64,000 nt of DNA from Valencia hispanica (GCA_963556495.2 OY747713.1:53288828-53352827), one strand, 5' to 3'; shown: positions 1 through 10,304, counted from the stretch's first letter. The notes: generated by a model not told the origin, from the sequence alone. Translations and numbers: made by a program.

Positions 1-410
1 CTATCTGTTTTAAAGTCGATCTCTATTTTCAATACTATTAATGGCAGTCTTTATTGTTCGTGAAGCTGAGCAGTCAACGGTGGGCCCGTGTGGTTCGCTA
101 GAGCATGTAGCCTACAGCTAACTCACATGGAGCCGCTCTGGTTCATTTACTAAACACCAAACAAAGGTAAACTGTCGGATTGAGTAACTCAGGTTGCAGG
201 ATATAAAACGACTTTTCATCGGAAACCTCGAAAATCACTGTTTAAGCCTCCAGACCGACCGGCCTGTTAGTACCCAAACAATAAATTAAATCTTACACAA
301 AGTAACAAATCACAGTGAAAATAAACAACCCTTAAATCTTGATTATCCTAAAATAATCTCGCCTCTGCCCAGACAGACTTTATTGAATCGTTAAAGTTCT
401 CCAGGTTGCT

Positions 411-486
411 CTGTGGATGATGGAGGAAGCTCAAACAACGTTAGCCTACCGGCTAACGTTGTTTGAGCTTCCTCCATCATCCACAG
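411..486. repeat. Perfect 36-bp inverted repeat (hairpin, 4-nt loop)
   Basis: Positions 411-446 and 451-486 are exact reverse complements separated by the four bases TACC. The outer ends read CTGTGGATGATGG and its complement. A perfect 36-bp stem with so short a loop would extrude a cruciform or fold as a long RNA hairpin. I see no target duplication or element body around it, so its origin is unknown. Confidence 0.95.
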
Positions 487-928
487 CTGCAGTCGGCTAA
501 TAGTGGGAGGCCTTATGGCTGTTGGGGTGCAGGTCGTCCTCTCCGGGTTGGCTAAGCAGCGTTCAGCTCCACCTTCCTTCACTGACTACCTTTTCTGCAA
601 CTTTCAAGACAGCAGTTGTCCCAGGCTTTGTTGCGGTGGGGTAATGCTTCAGTCTGGATCTTTGGCATTCAGTCGCCTGTTAGCGGTCCCCTCCACACGG
701 CAGCGTCTGTAACTCTGAGTTTCTGCAGGGCTCAGGGCAGAACAGTGGGGTTTATCTCATCAGTGGTTTGCGATTCACCTGATCGATCAGCAATCTTTGT
801 CGTCCTTGGGGTGAGTTTCTCCCAGAAACTCGCGTTCTTTCCCCTCGCCAGGGAAGGAAGGATGGGGTCTCTCCTGGCACTGTCTAGGCGACAGCCCAAA
901 CGGAAGAGAGCGTTCTCCAATGACTCAC

Positions 929-952
929 ACCCTTATCAAAACTGATAAGGGT
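929..952. repeat. Short perfect hairpin
   Basis: ACCCTTATCA (929-938) is exactly complementary to TGATAAGGGT (943-952) across the loop AAAC. No run of T follows closely enough to call a terminator, and the setting is eukaryotic, so this is recorded only as a structure. Confidence 0.6.
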
Positions 953-1021
953 CTGATTCTCTTTTTCTCCTGTTGGAGCTAGAATGTGGGTTAGTGCCAC
1001 CCAATGACTGTGTGTGTCCCA

Positions 1022-1420
1022 ACATATCTCTGTAGTTATGTTGCTATAGGCTCAGACTGCTGGAGGACAGACCGACCACTTTTCTTCATTCTGCTACTTT
1101 CTTTTCTACTAATCTCCAGTTGCACTATATGCTGTTATTTCGACTGTTAACTTTGTTTTCTCTTAGTGTTTTTCTCTCCATAGAAGGTACACCTGATCTG
1201 TTAACCTGAACTGAACCTGTTGAAGAATGTGTTCAGTTCATTGGCTCTGTCCACCTCACCTCACACCAATGACTGATGCAATCTGCTGGGATTCCTTAAA
1301 TAGGAAACTTTTTAACTGATTGGAATGTTTGTATAAATGTATTGAAATGACTTCTTATTAAGTGCCTTGAGATGACATCTGTTGTGAATCAGTGGTATAT
1401 AAATAAACTGAATTGAATTG
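1022..1420 (+). mobile_element. L2 LINE 3'-end fragment
   Basis: This stretch matches the 3' UTR and tail of the L2 copies elsewhere in the window (compare 24455-24995). Shared landmarks are the 'ctgctggaggacag' block, the 'aatctgctgggattcc' block and the final 'tataaataaactgaattg' with GAATT repeats ending at 1420. An internal part of the UTR is missing or diverged. It is a 5'-truncated, non-coding copy on the plus strand. Confidence 0.85.
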
Positions 1421-1990
1421 TCCATCTATTCATCCTTCTTTGTTCCTCTGTAGTTTGTTCTACAGCTTCTTCCTGTATGCCTCTTTGCTGTCTCTGATCT
1501 TGACCTTAGGTTGCTTCTGTATACTCCTCAGTAATTCCCTGTCTCCCTCCCTGAAGGCTCTTTTTTCTTGTTTAGCAGTTCCTTCAGGTCACTGATGATC
1601 CGGGGTTTGTTATTAGGGAAGCACCTCACTGTTCTGTTGGGGATGATGTTGTTCACATAGAAGTTTATATAGTCAGTCACACACTCAGTCATGGCATTAA
1701 TGTCCTCTCTATGTGCTTGGCAAAGTCATCCAGTCTGTTGTCGCAAAACAACCCTGCAGGGCTTCTTCAGCTTCATGTGACCATTTTTTCACAGTTTTCT
1801 TTGAAACAGGTTGCCTCTGTACAAGTGGCTTATATTCTGAATAGAAAAAAATAAAATTGTGATCTGATTGTCCCAGATGAGGTCTTGGTTTGGACATGTA
1901 TACATCCTTTACATTTGCATACAACAAATCCAAGGTCTTGTTTTCTCTTCTAGAACAGCTGAGAAACTGTTGAAATGTTGGAAGTGACCT
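1421..1990 (-). mobile_element. LINE fragment, endonuclease/RT linker (Rex-like, decayed)
   Basis: Read on the minus strand, 1933-1709 is open and resembles the endonuclease end and linker of fish CR1/Rex-type LINEs: a 'SDHNFIFF' motif (the SDH signature of the endonuclease), then 'YKPLVQRQPVSKKTVKKW' and 'EALQGCF..TDW'. Below 1709 the same protein continues only with many stops. The fragment lacks the RT core and the 3' end, so it is dead. The 3' part of a similar LINE lies at 2645-3195, but the order is wrong for one collinear copy, so I treat them as separate insertions. Confidence 0.65.
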
Positions 1991-2139
1991 AAATAAAAGA
2001 CCTAATATTTAATAAAGCTAACTTAAGTGGTTGGATGATGGGTAGCTGAACCCTCTGACAGGTGATCAATTTGAGATTTGGTTTAATATGAGAGTGTTTG
2101 GCTTTAGATTTTTTTTCCTGCTGAAAATGACGACTTTAA
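1991..2139. other. Short unassigned spacer
   Basis: AT-rich DNA between the LINE fragment and the MITE, with no coding or repeat signal I recognise. Its last four bases (2136-2139, TTAA) are the left target duplication of the MITE. Confidence 0.4.
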
Positions 2140-2640
2140 AGGGGCTATATACAATTTTGTGAAATTTAAACTCGCGATTGACCTCATGTGGCCAAAAACG
2201 GAACTGCTCTTCCTTTCTGCTCGCTCTCACAGCGCGTGCGCGTGCGCGTGCTCGTGCGCTGGTCGCTCTCAATCGTATATCTTTTTCGGGCACTTGTCAG
2301 GGGTTTAACTTTCTTAGTCTTATGTGGAGTTACTGTTGGTGTCAGAGTTGTCCTTGATCTCTTCTGTGTATTCGCACAATCCATTTAACTGCTTGCGAGT
2401 GCTGACTACCGGTAGTGGCAGAGTGATCTGAAACATTTAACACGAACGCCACATCCGCAGAAAGCGCGGGAAAATCGGACCCGACAGAAAATAGAAAAAA
2501 TTGGATACAGGCTTACAGGTCCACCCACTGTGAGCTGACAAGGTGTCAGTATGCTCATCAGGAGATGTTTGAGTCATAAATGATCAAATAAAAAGGCTAT
2601 TGTTACGTTTATTTTGGGGAAAAAGTTGCATATAGCCTCT
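2140..2640. mobile_element. 501-bp MITE with TTAA target duplication (piggyBac-type)
   Basis: The element is flanked by TTAA at 2136-2139 and 2641-2644. Its ends are inverted: AGGGGCTATATACAA on the left and, read inward from the right, AGAGGCTATATGCAA. TTAA duplication is the hallmark of piggyBac-superfamily transposons. The interior has no transposase; it carries a CG/TG-rich patch (about 2231-2262) with open frames on both strands, which I regard as compositional. A non-autonomous piggyBac-like MITE is the best fit. Confidence 0.75.
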
Positions 2641-2644
2641 TTAA

Positions 2645-3195
2645 TTCAGTTCAATTCAATTCAAAAATACTTTGTTGATCCCAGAGGGAAATCAAGTGTT
2701 GGTGTAGCTCATATAATTAATTATTTAATGAGTTGTTGTAGATGATGATGGCTGTGGGCAGGAAGGATTTCCTGTAGCGGTCTATATTGCAGCGAAACTA
2801 AAGAAGCCTGCGACTGAAGACACTCTGTTGTTGTATGACAACCTCATGAAGAGGATGCTCATGGTTTTCCAAATTTTTTTTGATTTTATGAAGAATGCTT
2901 CTTTGCATTATAATCTACAGTGGTTCCGCAGTAGTGCCAAGAACAGAACCAGCCTTCTTTATCAGGTTGTTTAGCCTTTTTAAATCCCTGGCTCTGATGC
3001 TGCCACCCCAACAGATGATGGCTGAAGAGATTACACTCTCCACAAAAGACTTGTAGAAGATCTGCAGCATCTTGCTGCAAACCTTGAAGGACCTAAGCTG
3101 CCTCAAGAAGTACAGTTTGCTCTGTCCCTTCTTGTAGAAGGTTTCACTGTTCAGTCTCCAGTCCAGTCTGTTGTCAAGGTGAACTCTGAGGTATT
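2645..3195 (-). mobile_element. 5'-truncated Rex/CR1-like LINE, RT C-terminus plus 3' UTR
   Basis: On the minus strand 3195-2886 encodes the C-terminal RT region of a fish LINE ('HLDNRLDWR', 'SKLYFLRQLRSFKV', 'ICWGGSI'), followed by a 3' UTR ending near 2645 in the complement of 'tccctctgggatcaacaaag' and a GAATT-type tail. Only the thumb/C-terminal part is present. Its inner end is cut by the Tc1 arm that starts at 3198. Confidence 0.75.
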
Positions 3196-3197
3196 TA

Positions 3198-3529
3198 CAG
3201 TGGCTTGCAAAAGTATTCATCCCCCTTGAACTTTTCCACATTTTGTCACATTACAGCCACAAACATGAATCAATTTTATTGGAATTCCACGGGAAAGACC
3301 AATACAAAGTGGTGTACACATGAGAAGTGGAACGAAAATCATACATGATTCAAAACATTTTTTACAAATAAATAACTGAAAAGTGGGGTGTGCGTAATTA
3401 TTCAGCCCCCTGAGTCAATACTTTGTAGAACCACCTTTTGCTGCAATTACAGCTCCCAATCTTTTAGGGTATGTCTCTACCAGCTTTGCACATCTAGAGA
3501 CTGAAATTCTTGCCCATTCTTCTTTGCAA
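3198..3529 (+). mobile_element. Tc1/mariner transposon, left-arm fragment
   Basis: The sequence begins CAGTGGCTTGCAAAAGTATT directly after a TA (3196-3197), the Tc1/mariner target, and continues with the subterminal region typical of a common fish Tc1 family ('ttttccacattttgtcacat', 'agtcaatactttgtagaacc'). The match stops at about 3529, where a Rex1-like LINE begins. No transposase and no right terminal repeat are present. Confidence 0.85.
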
Positions 3530-4808
3530 CTCCTCACTGCAGGCATGTCATGTGCCTGCCTGCTTCAAGACCTCCACCATAGTCCCTGTCCCCAAGAAGC
3601 CATGGATCACTGGACTTAATGACTACAGACCTGTGGCTCTGACATCTGTGGTCATGAAGTCATTTGAGGGCCTGGTTCTGTCCTATCTCAAGACCCTCAC
3701 GGCCCCCATCCTGGACCCTCTGCAGTTTGCCTACAGAACCAACAGGTCTGTAGATGATGCCATCAACATAGCTCTTCACTTCATCCTGCAGCATCTGGAC
3801 TTCCCGGGAACCTACGCCAGGATCCTGTTTGTGGACTTCAGCTCTGCCTTCAACACCATCCTCCCAAACTTTCTCCGAGGCAAGCTATCCCAGATGAACA
3901 TGCCTGAATCCATCTGCAGGTGGATCACTGACTTCCTGACGGACAGGAAGCAGCATGTGAGGCTGGGGAAAAATGTCTCGGACTCTCGGACCATCAGCAC
4001 CGGCTCCCCTCAGGGCTGTGTTCTTTCTCCTCTGCTCTTCTCCCTGTACACCAACTGCTGCACCTCCAACCACCAGTCTGTCAAACTAATTAAGTTTGCA
4101 GATGACACCACCGTTATTGGACTTATCTCGGACGGGGATGAGTCTGCCTATAGGATGGAGGCTGAACGTCTGGTGTCCTGGTGCAGCTGCAACAACCTGG
4201 TGCTGAACACCCAGAAGACAGTGGAGATTATTGTGGACTTTAGGAAGCACACAGCCCCACTCCCCCCCATCGTCCTGACTGACACCCCCATCACCACTGT
4301 GGACTCATTCCGCTTCCTGGGTACCACCATCACCCAGGACCTCAAGTGGGAGCCCACCATCACCTCGGTCATAAAGAAGGCCCAGCACAGGATGTACTTC
4401 CTGAGGCAGCTGAAGAAATTCAACCTGCCAACACGGATGATGATGCAGTTCTACACTGCAATCATCAAGTCCATCCTCACCTCCTCCATTACCGTGTGGT
4501 ATGCTGGAGCTACCATCAGGGACAAACAGAGACTGCAGCGTGTGGTGCGCTCTGCTGAGAAGGTGATTGGCTGCAGACTCCCATCTCTGCAGGACCTGTA
4601 CACCTCCAGGACACTTGGATGTGCAGGTCGGATCACAGCCGACCCTTCTCAACCTGGACACAGACTGTTTGACCTGCTCCCCTCAGGCAGGAGGCTCCGG
4701 TCCATTCGGACTAGAACCTCTCGCCATGAGAACAGTTTCTTCCCCTCTGCTGTTGGACTCATGAACAATAACCCTAAGACTGTTCCCACCACCCGCTCAG
4801 TTACATGA
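3530..4808 (+). pseudogene. LINE reverse transcriptase, N-terminally truncated
   Basis: The frame is uninterrupted for about 425 codons and contains RT domain landmarks in order: 'VPVPKK' and '[10 protein letters not shown]' (fingers), '[13 protein letters not shown]' (first catalytic Asp), '[13 protein letters not shown]', '[10 protein letters not shown]' (the FADD catalytic pair), then the thumb '[14 protein letters not shown]' and the C-terminal '[11 protein letters not shown]'. The enzyme would reverse-transcribe LINE RNA at nicked DNA. The endonuclease and the true start are missing, and the first codons of the open frame derive from the neighbouring Tc1 arm, so it cannot act autonomously. 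Confidence 0.85.
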
Positions 4809-5015
4809 CCCATATTGTGGTTTTTTGCACCTGTCTGATTTGCACTGATTGTTACATGCACTCATGTATATAACAATCTGTTTAGCATATAATATTTTTA
4901 TTTAAGTGTTTGTCTGTTTGTTCTTGTATGTTTGCACAAAGTACAGCAGCAATTTCCTAATGTTGTAAACCTACCCAACATTTAGCAATAAAACCCTTTC
5001 CGATTCTGATTCTGA
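3530..5015 (+). mobile_element. 5'-truncated Rex1/CR1-like LINE
   Basis: A LINE copy lacking its endonuclease half: an open RT frame (to 4808), a 3' UTR with AATAAA near 4986, and a short GATTCT repeat tail ending about 5015. It starts inside a Tc1 arm and ends against Gypsy-B sequence. Family placement in the Rex1/CR1 group rests on my recollection of the RT protein, so clade-level certainty is moderate. Confidence 0.75.
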
Positions 5016-5339
5016 AGGTGATCCCCCTGATTCAATCTGTGCAAAAACTTCTCTGATAACTGGATCAACTCTTTGTTGGATTTTAAGATCAGTGGGGGAT
5101 AAGAAAGGAATAGTGGGTAACCCTGGCTTACTTTCAGAAATCAAACTTTCTGGAAGAGCATCAGCAGAGACAGCTAATGATTCCATCAAAGTGATCCCAC
5201 AGTCATTAGATCATCACTAGGATCATCAGAAATCTTAATGAGATGGTATTCGCAAATGGCTTGAATAACGTCCTGGTTAACCATTTCAATGGTCTCTGTA
5301 GTGGCCAAATGGGATTGTGTGAAACAATGAATGTGCTCT
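5016..5339 (-). mobile_element. Gypsy-B fragment (pol downstream of RNase H)
   Basis: Minus-strand translation from about 5330 to 5016 reads 'IEMVNQDVIQAICEYH' and, after a stop or frame change, 'RVDPVIREVFAQIESG', typical of the linker between RNase H and the integrase zinc finger in Ty3/Gypsy pol. It continues the Gypsy-B protein interrupted at 50219: rejoining after removal of L2-A keeps the order of the domains. The integrase core is absent because the copy stops at the Rex1-like LINE. Confidence 0.7.
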
Positions 5340-5597
5340 GTGACGGGGTAAGCCGTATTGCGTCATTTCCTGTTGTCACTGTTGTGCTCCGTGGAGCTGT
5401 TTGGTGTTCAGACTCTCTTGAATTAATCTTGTTTTCTCTGTGCTGAGGCCTCTCTAAGTTATTTTAACACACAAGCACACTAAAACACACGTTTTGTGGT
5501 GGTGTACTTTACGTTTTGGGAACTCCTTGTGTTTCACACAGCTTTTCTTGGGGTGGTAAGGTCTCGCTAGCTCAGTTAGCTTAGCTTCATTGCGGCT

Positions 5598-6482
5598 ATG
5601 GCTACTCCTCTCTCTCCTGTCTCTAACCCGTCTCTTCTCTCTTACTCTCTCTGTCAGATGTTTAGTTACTTCCTTGCCTCCTTTAGTGATAATGGTAACT
5701 GTAATAAATATAATATTTTTGTAGCTTTGGAGGCGAGGGTATCAGAATTAGAAGCACGGCTCTGCGCTGTTGAAAAACCTGCAGATAGCCGAAGCCCATT
5801 AGCCAGCGCGGAGCCAACAAGGATAGAACCCCCTAGCCGTCCTCCGGTAGAGCCCGCGCAGCCGGGACCTCAGGCCGGCTGGGTGACTGTACGTAGGAAG
5901 CATAGTTCTAGGACCCAGCCCAAGGGCCACCACCAACCCGTCCATGTTTCTAACAGATTTTCCCCGCTCAGCGACACACCCGCCGAGAAGCCGACCCTGG
6001 TAATTGGCAGCTCCATAGTCAGAAACGTGGCATTAGAGACACCATTGACCACAGTCAAATGCTGGCCAGGGGCCAGAACGGGCGACATCAAATCCTACCT
6101 GAAACTGCTGGCTAAAGATAAGCGTAAATACAGTAAGACTGTTATTCACGCTGGCGGTAATGACACCCGGTTACGCCAATCGGAGGTCACAAAAATGAAT
6201 GTTGCTTGGGTGTGTAAGTTTGCCAAAACAATGTCCGACTCGGTAATCTTTTCTGGTCCCCTGCCTGATCGGACCAGTGAGGACATGTTTAGGCGCATGC
6301 TGTCATTCCATCAATGGTTGTCTAGGTGGTGTCCTGCAAGCGATGTGGGCTACATTGATAACTGGCGAACATTTTGGGGAAAACCTCGTCTGATCCGGAG
6401 AGACGGCATCCATCCCACTTTGGATGGAGCAGCTCTTGTTTCTCGGAATATGGCCGAATTTATTAGTCCTCCAAAAGACTGA
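5598..6482 (+). CDS. L2 ORF1 protein with SGNH-type esterase domain
   Basis: An intact 294-codon frame. The N-terminal ~60 residues contain a short heptad-like stretch ('[17 protein letters not shown]'), a Pro/Ser-rich linker follows, and residues ~130-290 form an SGNH hydrolase domain: 'TLVIGSSIV' (nucleophile block), '[11 protein letters not shown]' (Gly/Asn blocks) and '[14 protein letters not shown]' (Asp-His block). Esterase-bearing ORF1 proteins are known from CR1/L2-group LINEs; they bind element RNA and may act on lipids, though the substrate is unsettled. The frame ends at a UGA that is followed in the same frame by ORF2 with no other stop. I chose the ATG at 5598 because it opens the same protein as in L2-D. 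Confidence 0.85.
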   Translation: MATPLSPVSNPSLLSYSLCQMFSYFLASFSDNGNCNKYNIFVALEARVSELEARLCAVEKPADSRSPLASAEPTRIEPPSRPPVEPAQPGPQAGWVTVRRKHSSRTQPKGHHQPVHVSNRFSPLSDTPAEKPTLVIGSSIVRNVALETPLTTVKCWPGARTGDIKSYLKLLAKDKRKYSKTVIHAGGNDTRLRQSEVTKMNVAWVCKFAKTMSDSVIFSGPLPDRTSEDMFRRMLSFHQWLSRWCPASDVGYIDNWRTFWGKPRLIRRDGIHPTLDGAALVSRNMAEFISPPKD

Positions 6483-7116
6483 CTCCCCAGGGTCCAGACC
6501 AGGAAGCAGAGTCGTAGTTTAACCCACCTCTCTGCTGCTTCTGTACCGTTACCCCCCCATTACCCTATAGAAACAGTGTCTTGCCCACGGCCAAAATTAA
6601 ATGGATTAAAAGTTAAGCCAACAAAAGAAAATTATGGAAATCTCATAAAAATAAATACAACTTTGACTGAACAGAAAAATAAATCTATTAAACGTGGTTT
6701 ATTAAACATAAGATCTCTCTCCTCAAAGACTTTGTTAGTAAATGACTTTATTTTGTGATAATCACATTGATTTCCTTTGTCTCACGGAAACCTGGTTGCA
6801 GCAGGAGGATTATGTCAGTATAAATGAGTCAACTCCTTCCAGTCATTTAAATTTTCACATTCCTAGAAATACTGGGCGAGGAGGAGGAGTTGCAACCATT
6901 TTTCGTTCTGATTTACTACAGTTCTTTTGAACATCTAACCTTTAATTTTCCTCATCCAAGTTGCAAAACATTAAGACCATTTTTGTTTGTGGTTTTGTAT
7001 CGTCCACCAGGCCCTTACCCTCAATTCTTGGATCAGATCTCACATTTTTCATCTGATTTAGTATTAAATACTGATAGGGTCATTATAGTGGGGGACTTCA
7101 ATATTCATGTGGATAC
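6483..7116 (+). pseudogene. L2-A ORF2, N-terminal endonuclease part, frameshifted
   Basis: Directly after the ORF1 UGA the same frame stays open through 31 spacer codons into '[14 protein letters not shown]' and the start of the APE-type endonuclease ('[11 protein letters not shown]', '[13 protein letters not shown]' with the catalytic Glu). A small insertion near 6750 shifts the frame; later pieces ('GRGGGVATIF', 'VVLYRPPGP', 'VGDFNIH') lie in other frames. A stretch present in L2-B (about 21776-21805) is missing near 6918. The coding sequence is cut at 7116 by the hAT and continues at 46637. There is no early in-frame ATG. Confidence 0.85.
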
Positions 7117-7472
7117 CAGAGGTGTCAAAAGTATTCACATTCAATACTCAAGTAGAAGTACAGATACTAGGGTTTAAAAAGACTTGAAGTATCAAGTCAA
7201 GTTTTTTACTCAAGTAAAAGTAAAAAAGTATGTGATTCAAAACTACTTAAAGTATAACAGTAAAAGTGATGTACTTTTATAAATGACATTGAATAAAGCT
7301 TAAGCTCCCCCCCAAAAGAAAGGCCATATTCATTATGTTATATAAAAATGTTAATTTTGAAACAGTTGGGACACACTAGGCTACCTGTTTCAGCTGCCCA
7401 TTACAATGTATTAATTTTAGTGCAATGCAATTACATTACAGAACCATATGTGGACTACTGAGCATTAATAGG

Positions 7473-7481
7473 TATATATAT

Positions 7482-7543
<62 letters not shown>

Positions 7544-7579
7544 ATATATATATATATACGTACATATATATATATATAC

Positions 7580-7630
<51 letters not shown>

Positions 7631-7634
7631 AGTG
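7473..7634. repeat. (TA)n/(TG)n microsatellite
   Basis: About 160 bp of TA repeats with short TG and ACG interruptions, ending GTGTGTGTGTGAGTG just before the Gypsy-A 5' LTR. A matching (TA)n run lies beyond the other end of Gypsy-A (about 38143-38157), so the retrotransposon entered a pre-existing TA tract in the hAT. Open frames here on both strands are artefacts of the repeat. Confidence 0.95.
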
Positions 7635-8950
7635 TGTAACCCAGTTGAAATGTTAAAACACATTTAAATAAATAGTTCATGGCTGATTTAAAAACATGTT
7701 AAAAAATATAATGTTAAGAGGTGGTTAAAAATCAGATGTTTTCATTGTGTTTAAAAATGGTTGAATTCATGTTAAATTGTGATTGTAAAATAAAAAATTT
7801 TTTTCATAATGTCGAAACAAAAAGAGAAAACATCATTTTCTTTTAGAGGAAGAATAATTCTGTTAAAACCAGTTTGTTAAGTCATGTGACTTTACATCTC
7901 GAGAGTCGGGGGAGGGCGCACACAGGGAGAGAGAGAGAGGAGAAAAAGACGCATGTGAGGGAAAGTGGATTAAACAGTTCGTTTCGTGAGTTTTACAGCT
8001 TGTTATGCTGAACTTCTGATAGCTTGTACTTTTGATTGTCAGCCTGATAATCTCGTAAGTGACAAGTGATAGTTGTGAGCGACCGTTAATTTCAGCCCGA
8101 AGTTTATTACTGTCGATTACATGCAGACTGTCTCGCGCTAGCTAAGTGCACGCAAAAGGCTAAGAGAAACGTGAACGGACTGTGTGGATGCAGCTGTTAG
8201 CTAACGCAGCTAGCCACGTAGCTGTTCGTAAGTTCCCGACCTGGAAACGAGAGGACGCAAACCAGATAGCGCTCTGAGCTACCAGGGATGCTCAGGGTTC
8301 CTCTGGCAACGTTGGATAATCACCAGAGATCGTGTGGATATCGGTGTGGACACCTGTGTGCGCTTCCATTCTCATCTGGACTGAGGTGAACTGATTGGAA
8401 CATTGTGCTTGGAAAAATGTACCTCTCTGCTTCTTTTTGTTTCAACTCTGTTGAGTGAAGGACCTGTAAATTTTGGGTTCCAACGATCCCGACCCACGAA
8501 TCAGGCCTGCAATGTTAGTTTTTTTATAAGGTGTGCCGGCTTTTATTATTTTTTATAAAAGTGAAGCATTAAGTGAAAAAGACAGTTGGGTAAAATATTT
8601 TATTTCTGAAGAAAACACTGGTTTTTGAACTGTCATTGTATACTGATATTTGCTTTCTAACCAAAGGGCACAGACATTTCATTTATTTTATCCTGTGTTT
8701 ATTTCCAATTATTTTATTTAATTAAAGTGGGAACTTATTTTTACCTAAAGGTGTCTGTTGTGATTTTGAGTAGAATTTGCCATTTGTTCAGTTATTTACC
8801 ATATTTTTGGTAACTGTATTTGTCCAAGTTTGAAGTTAAAGGTGTTTAGTGACCCATATATTTAATTTAGAATATCACACATATATACGAGAGTATACCT
8901 GAAACGAACCTAGGGCCCATCCTCATATGAGCAGAACAGGAAGGGCTACA
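7635..8950 (+). repeat. Gypsy-A 5' LTR (1316 bp)
   Basis: Starts TGTAACCCAG and ends GGGCTACA, i.e. TGTA...TACA termini. The same start recurs at 25661 just after a polypurine tract, and the same 3' half recurs in inverted orientation at 38156-39008, establishing it as an LTR. The sequence immediately 3' ('taaaatggaggcaccgctgg') is where the primer-binding site should be; I cannot assign the tRNA. A purine-rich patch (GA repeats near 7923-7945) is replaced by a 1.2-kb insert in the 3' LTR. Confidence 0.9.
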
Positions 8951-9063
8951 TAAAATGGAGGCACCGCTGGGATCAGTGTGATTTTTGTGATTGGTATTGG
9001 GGTCTTAACAGTCAGTAGAGATATAAAAAAAACAAAAAAAAATCTGTTAACCCACATAGCAAA

Positions 9064-10282
9064 ATGGCAGACAGAGCACAGCTCATTTCTGAGCTGAAGA
9101 GATGGTGCAGAGGAGAAGAGCTGGATGAGGCTCATGGACTGATGGTTATTGTCCCACCTGATGTTGAAATAGCCCATAATGAGGAAGTTGTTCAAGCCGT
9201 TAAGTGCTTGGGACGTGTGCGTGTCCGAGGCAGGATGTCTGATGCCACTTTGAGCAGCCTGATGGTTCTCTGTGAAACTAAAGAGAACCTTACCACTGTA
9301 AGCATTCCCCCTGAAGTGACGAATGCTGTGAGTGGAGAAACTTGGCCCCTGGTCACCATAGCTAGCAACCCAGCCCCTGAAGAGTTCGGTAGCAAACTGA
9401 AAGTGCTGTTAGAGACTGAGGGAAAGACTATGCATAATCTTAAGGCCCTACTCTCTAGCCCGCAACCGCCCATTAACTCTACTGAATCCATGTTAAAGGC
9501 GGTGGGAGATTTGTTGGAGAAAACCAGTAAACCTCCTGCTGAAGGTGGGTACCGTCGTTTACGCATGTTCCTAGGACTTTTGCCAGTTCCACCTGGGGAG
9601 GAGCAGTTTGATCACTGGCTTGAGCAGGCATGGCTCATAGTGGAGGAAAGTGAATGCACGGGGAGAGAAAAAAGGTGCAGGCTGATAGAATGTTTAAGAG
9701 GACCAGCACTAGAAATAGTTAAGGCTGTAAGAGGCTCTCATCCTGATTCAAGTCCAGCTTACTACCTGGAGGCCTTGGAGAGTGCATTTCAAACTGCTGA
9801 ATCTGGAGATGATCTGTATTTTGCTTTTCAACAGATGTACCAGCAACCAGGGGAGAAGCTGCCTGATTTTCTTAGACGCCTGGAGCGGTCTGTCTAAAGT
9901 TGTTCAGAGAGGAGGAGTTTTGCCTAGCAACAAGGATAGAGCCCGTTTGGCCCAACTACTGAAAGGTGCAGTCGCCTCTGACCTGATGCTAATTCAGTTA
10001 AGATTAAGGGAGAGGAAGGACAACCCACCAACTTTTCTACAACTCCTGTGTGAGATTCACAATGAGGAGGAGTGTGAAACATCCAGGATGAGATTCAACA
10101 CTTCAGTGCATCCTGTGCACTTAAAACATGTAGTTGATGCTAAACAGGCAGAGATTCAAAGTTTAAAAACTGAGGTAAAAGAGCTCAAGTCAATGGTGGC
10201 TGCTCTGGCCCCCAAAACCCCTGAAGCTAGAGCAGATTTCACTCTTCACTCTCTCGCCTGTGACCCCTTCAGTCTCCGGTGA
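9064..10282 (+). pseudogene. Gypsy-A Gag, PNMA-like (capsid), one frameshift
   Basis: The first frame (9064-9897, 277 codons) opens with an RRM-like N-terminal module resembling the PNMA family ('LKRWCRGEELDEAHGLMV', 'CLGRVRVRGRM'), then a capsid-like segment with 'YRRLRMFLGLLPVPPGEE', 'EKRCRLIECLRGPALEIV' and 'QMYQQPGEKLPDFLRRLE'. A frameshift at about 9888 moves the rest into another frame ('NKDRARLAQLLKGAV', then a coiled-coil-like 'IQSLKTEVKELKSMVAAL') to 10282. PNMA genes of mammals are known to derive from Ty3/Gypsy Gag; this is a retrotransposon still carrying that Gag type with its own pol. Capsid assembly is inferred from family, not shown. Confidence 0.8.
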
Positions 10283-10304
10283 ACCAAGCTAAGACCCAGA
10301 GCTA

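Larger units (their letters stand above)
1..1021. other. Unassigned DNA, no recognised gene
   Basis: I recognise no gene or mobile-element protein here. Short open frames exist on both strands between 391 and 945, but their translations resemble no family I know, and they overlap one another on opposite strands. Around 500-950 the sequence is more GC-rich and exon-like in texture, so an untranslated exon or an old repeat is possible. The only clear structures are the inverted repeats listed separately at 411-486 and 929-952. Confidence 0.4.
5340..7116 (+). mobile_element. L2-A LINE, 5' segment (full-length 5' end)
   Basis: Begins GTGACGGGGTAAGCC, the same start as L2-D (62559 read leftward), so the 5' end is complete. 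It is preceded by GCTCT (5335-5339), repeated after the tail at 50214-50218. The segment holds the 5' UTR (5340-5597), ORF1, and the first part of the endonuclease. It stops at GTGGATAC (7109-7116), where the hAT inserted; the element resumes at 46637. Confidence 0.9.

Noticed and set aside
391..945. Overlapping open frames on both strands as a possible host gene
   Set aside because: No recognisable domain, mutual overlap on opposite strands, and one of them reads through the hairpin at 411-486.
1421..3195. One continuous minus-strand LINE interrupted by the MITE
   Set aside because: On the minus strand the endonuclease-linker part lies downstream of the RT C-terminus, so the pieces are in the wrong order for a single copy.
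7425..7680. Tyr/Ile-rich frames on both strands
   Set aside because: They are translations of the (TA)n microsatellite.
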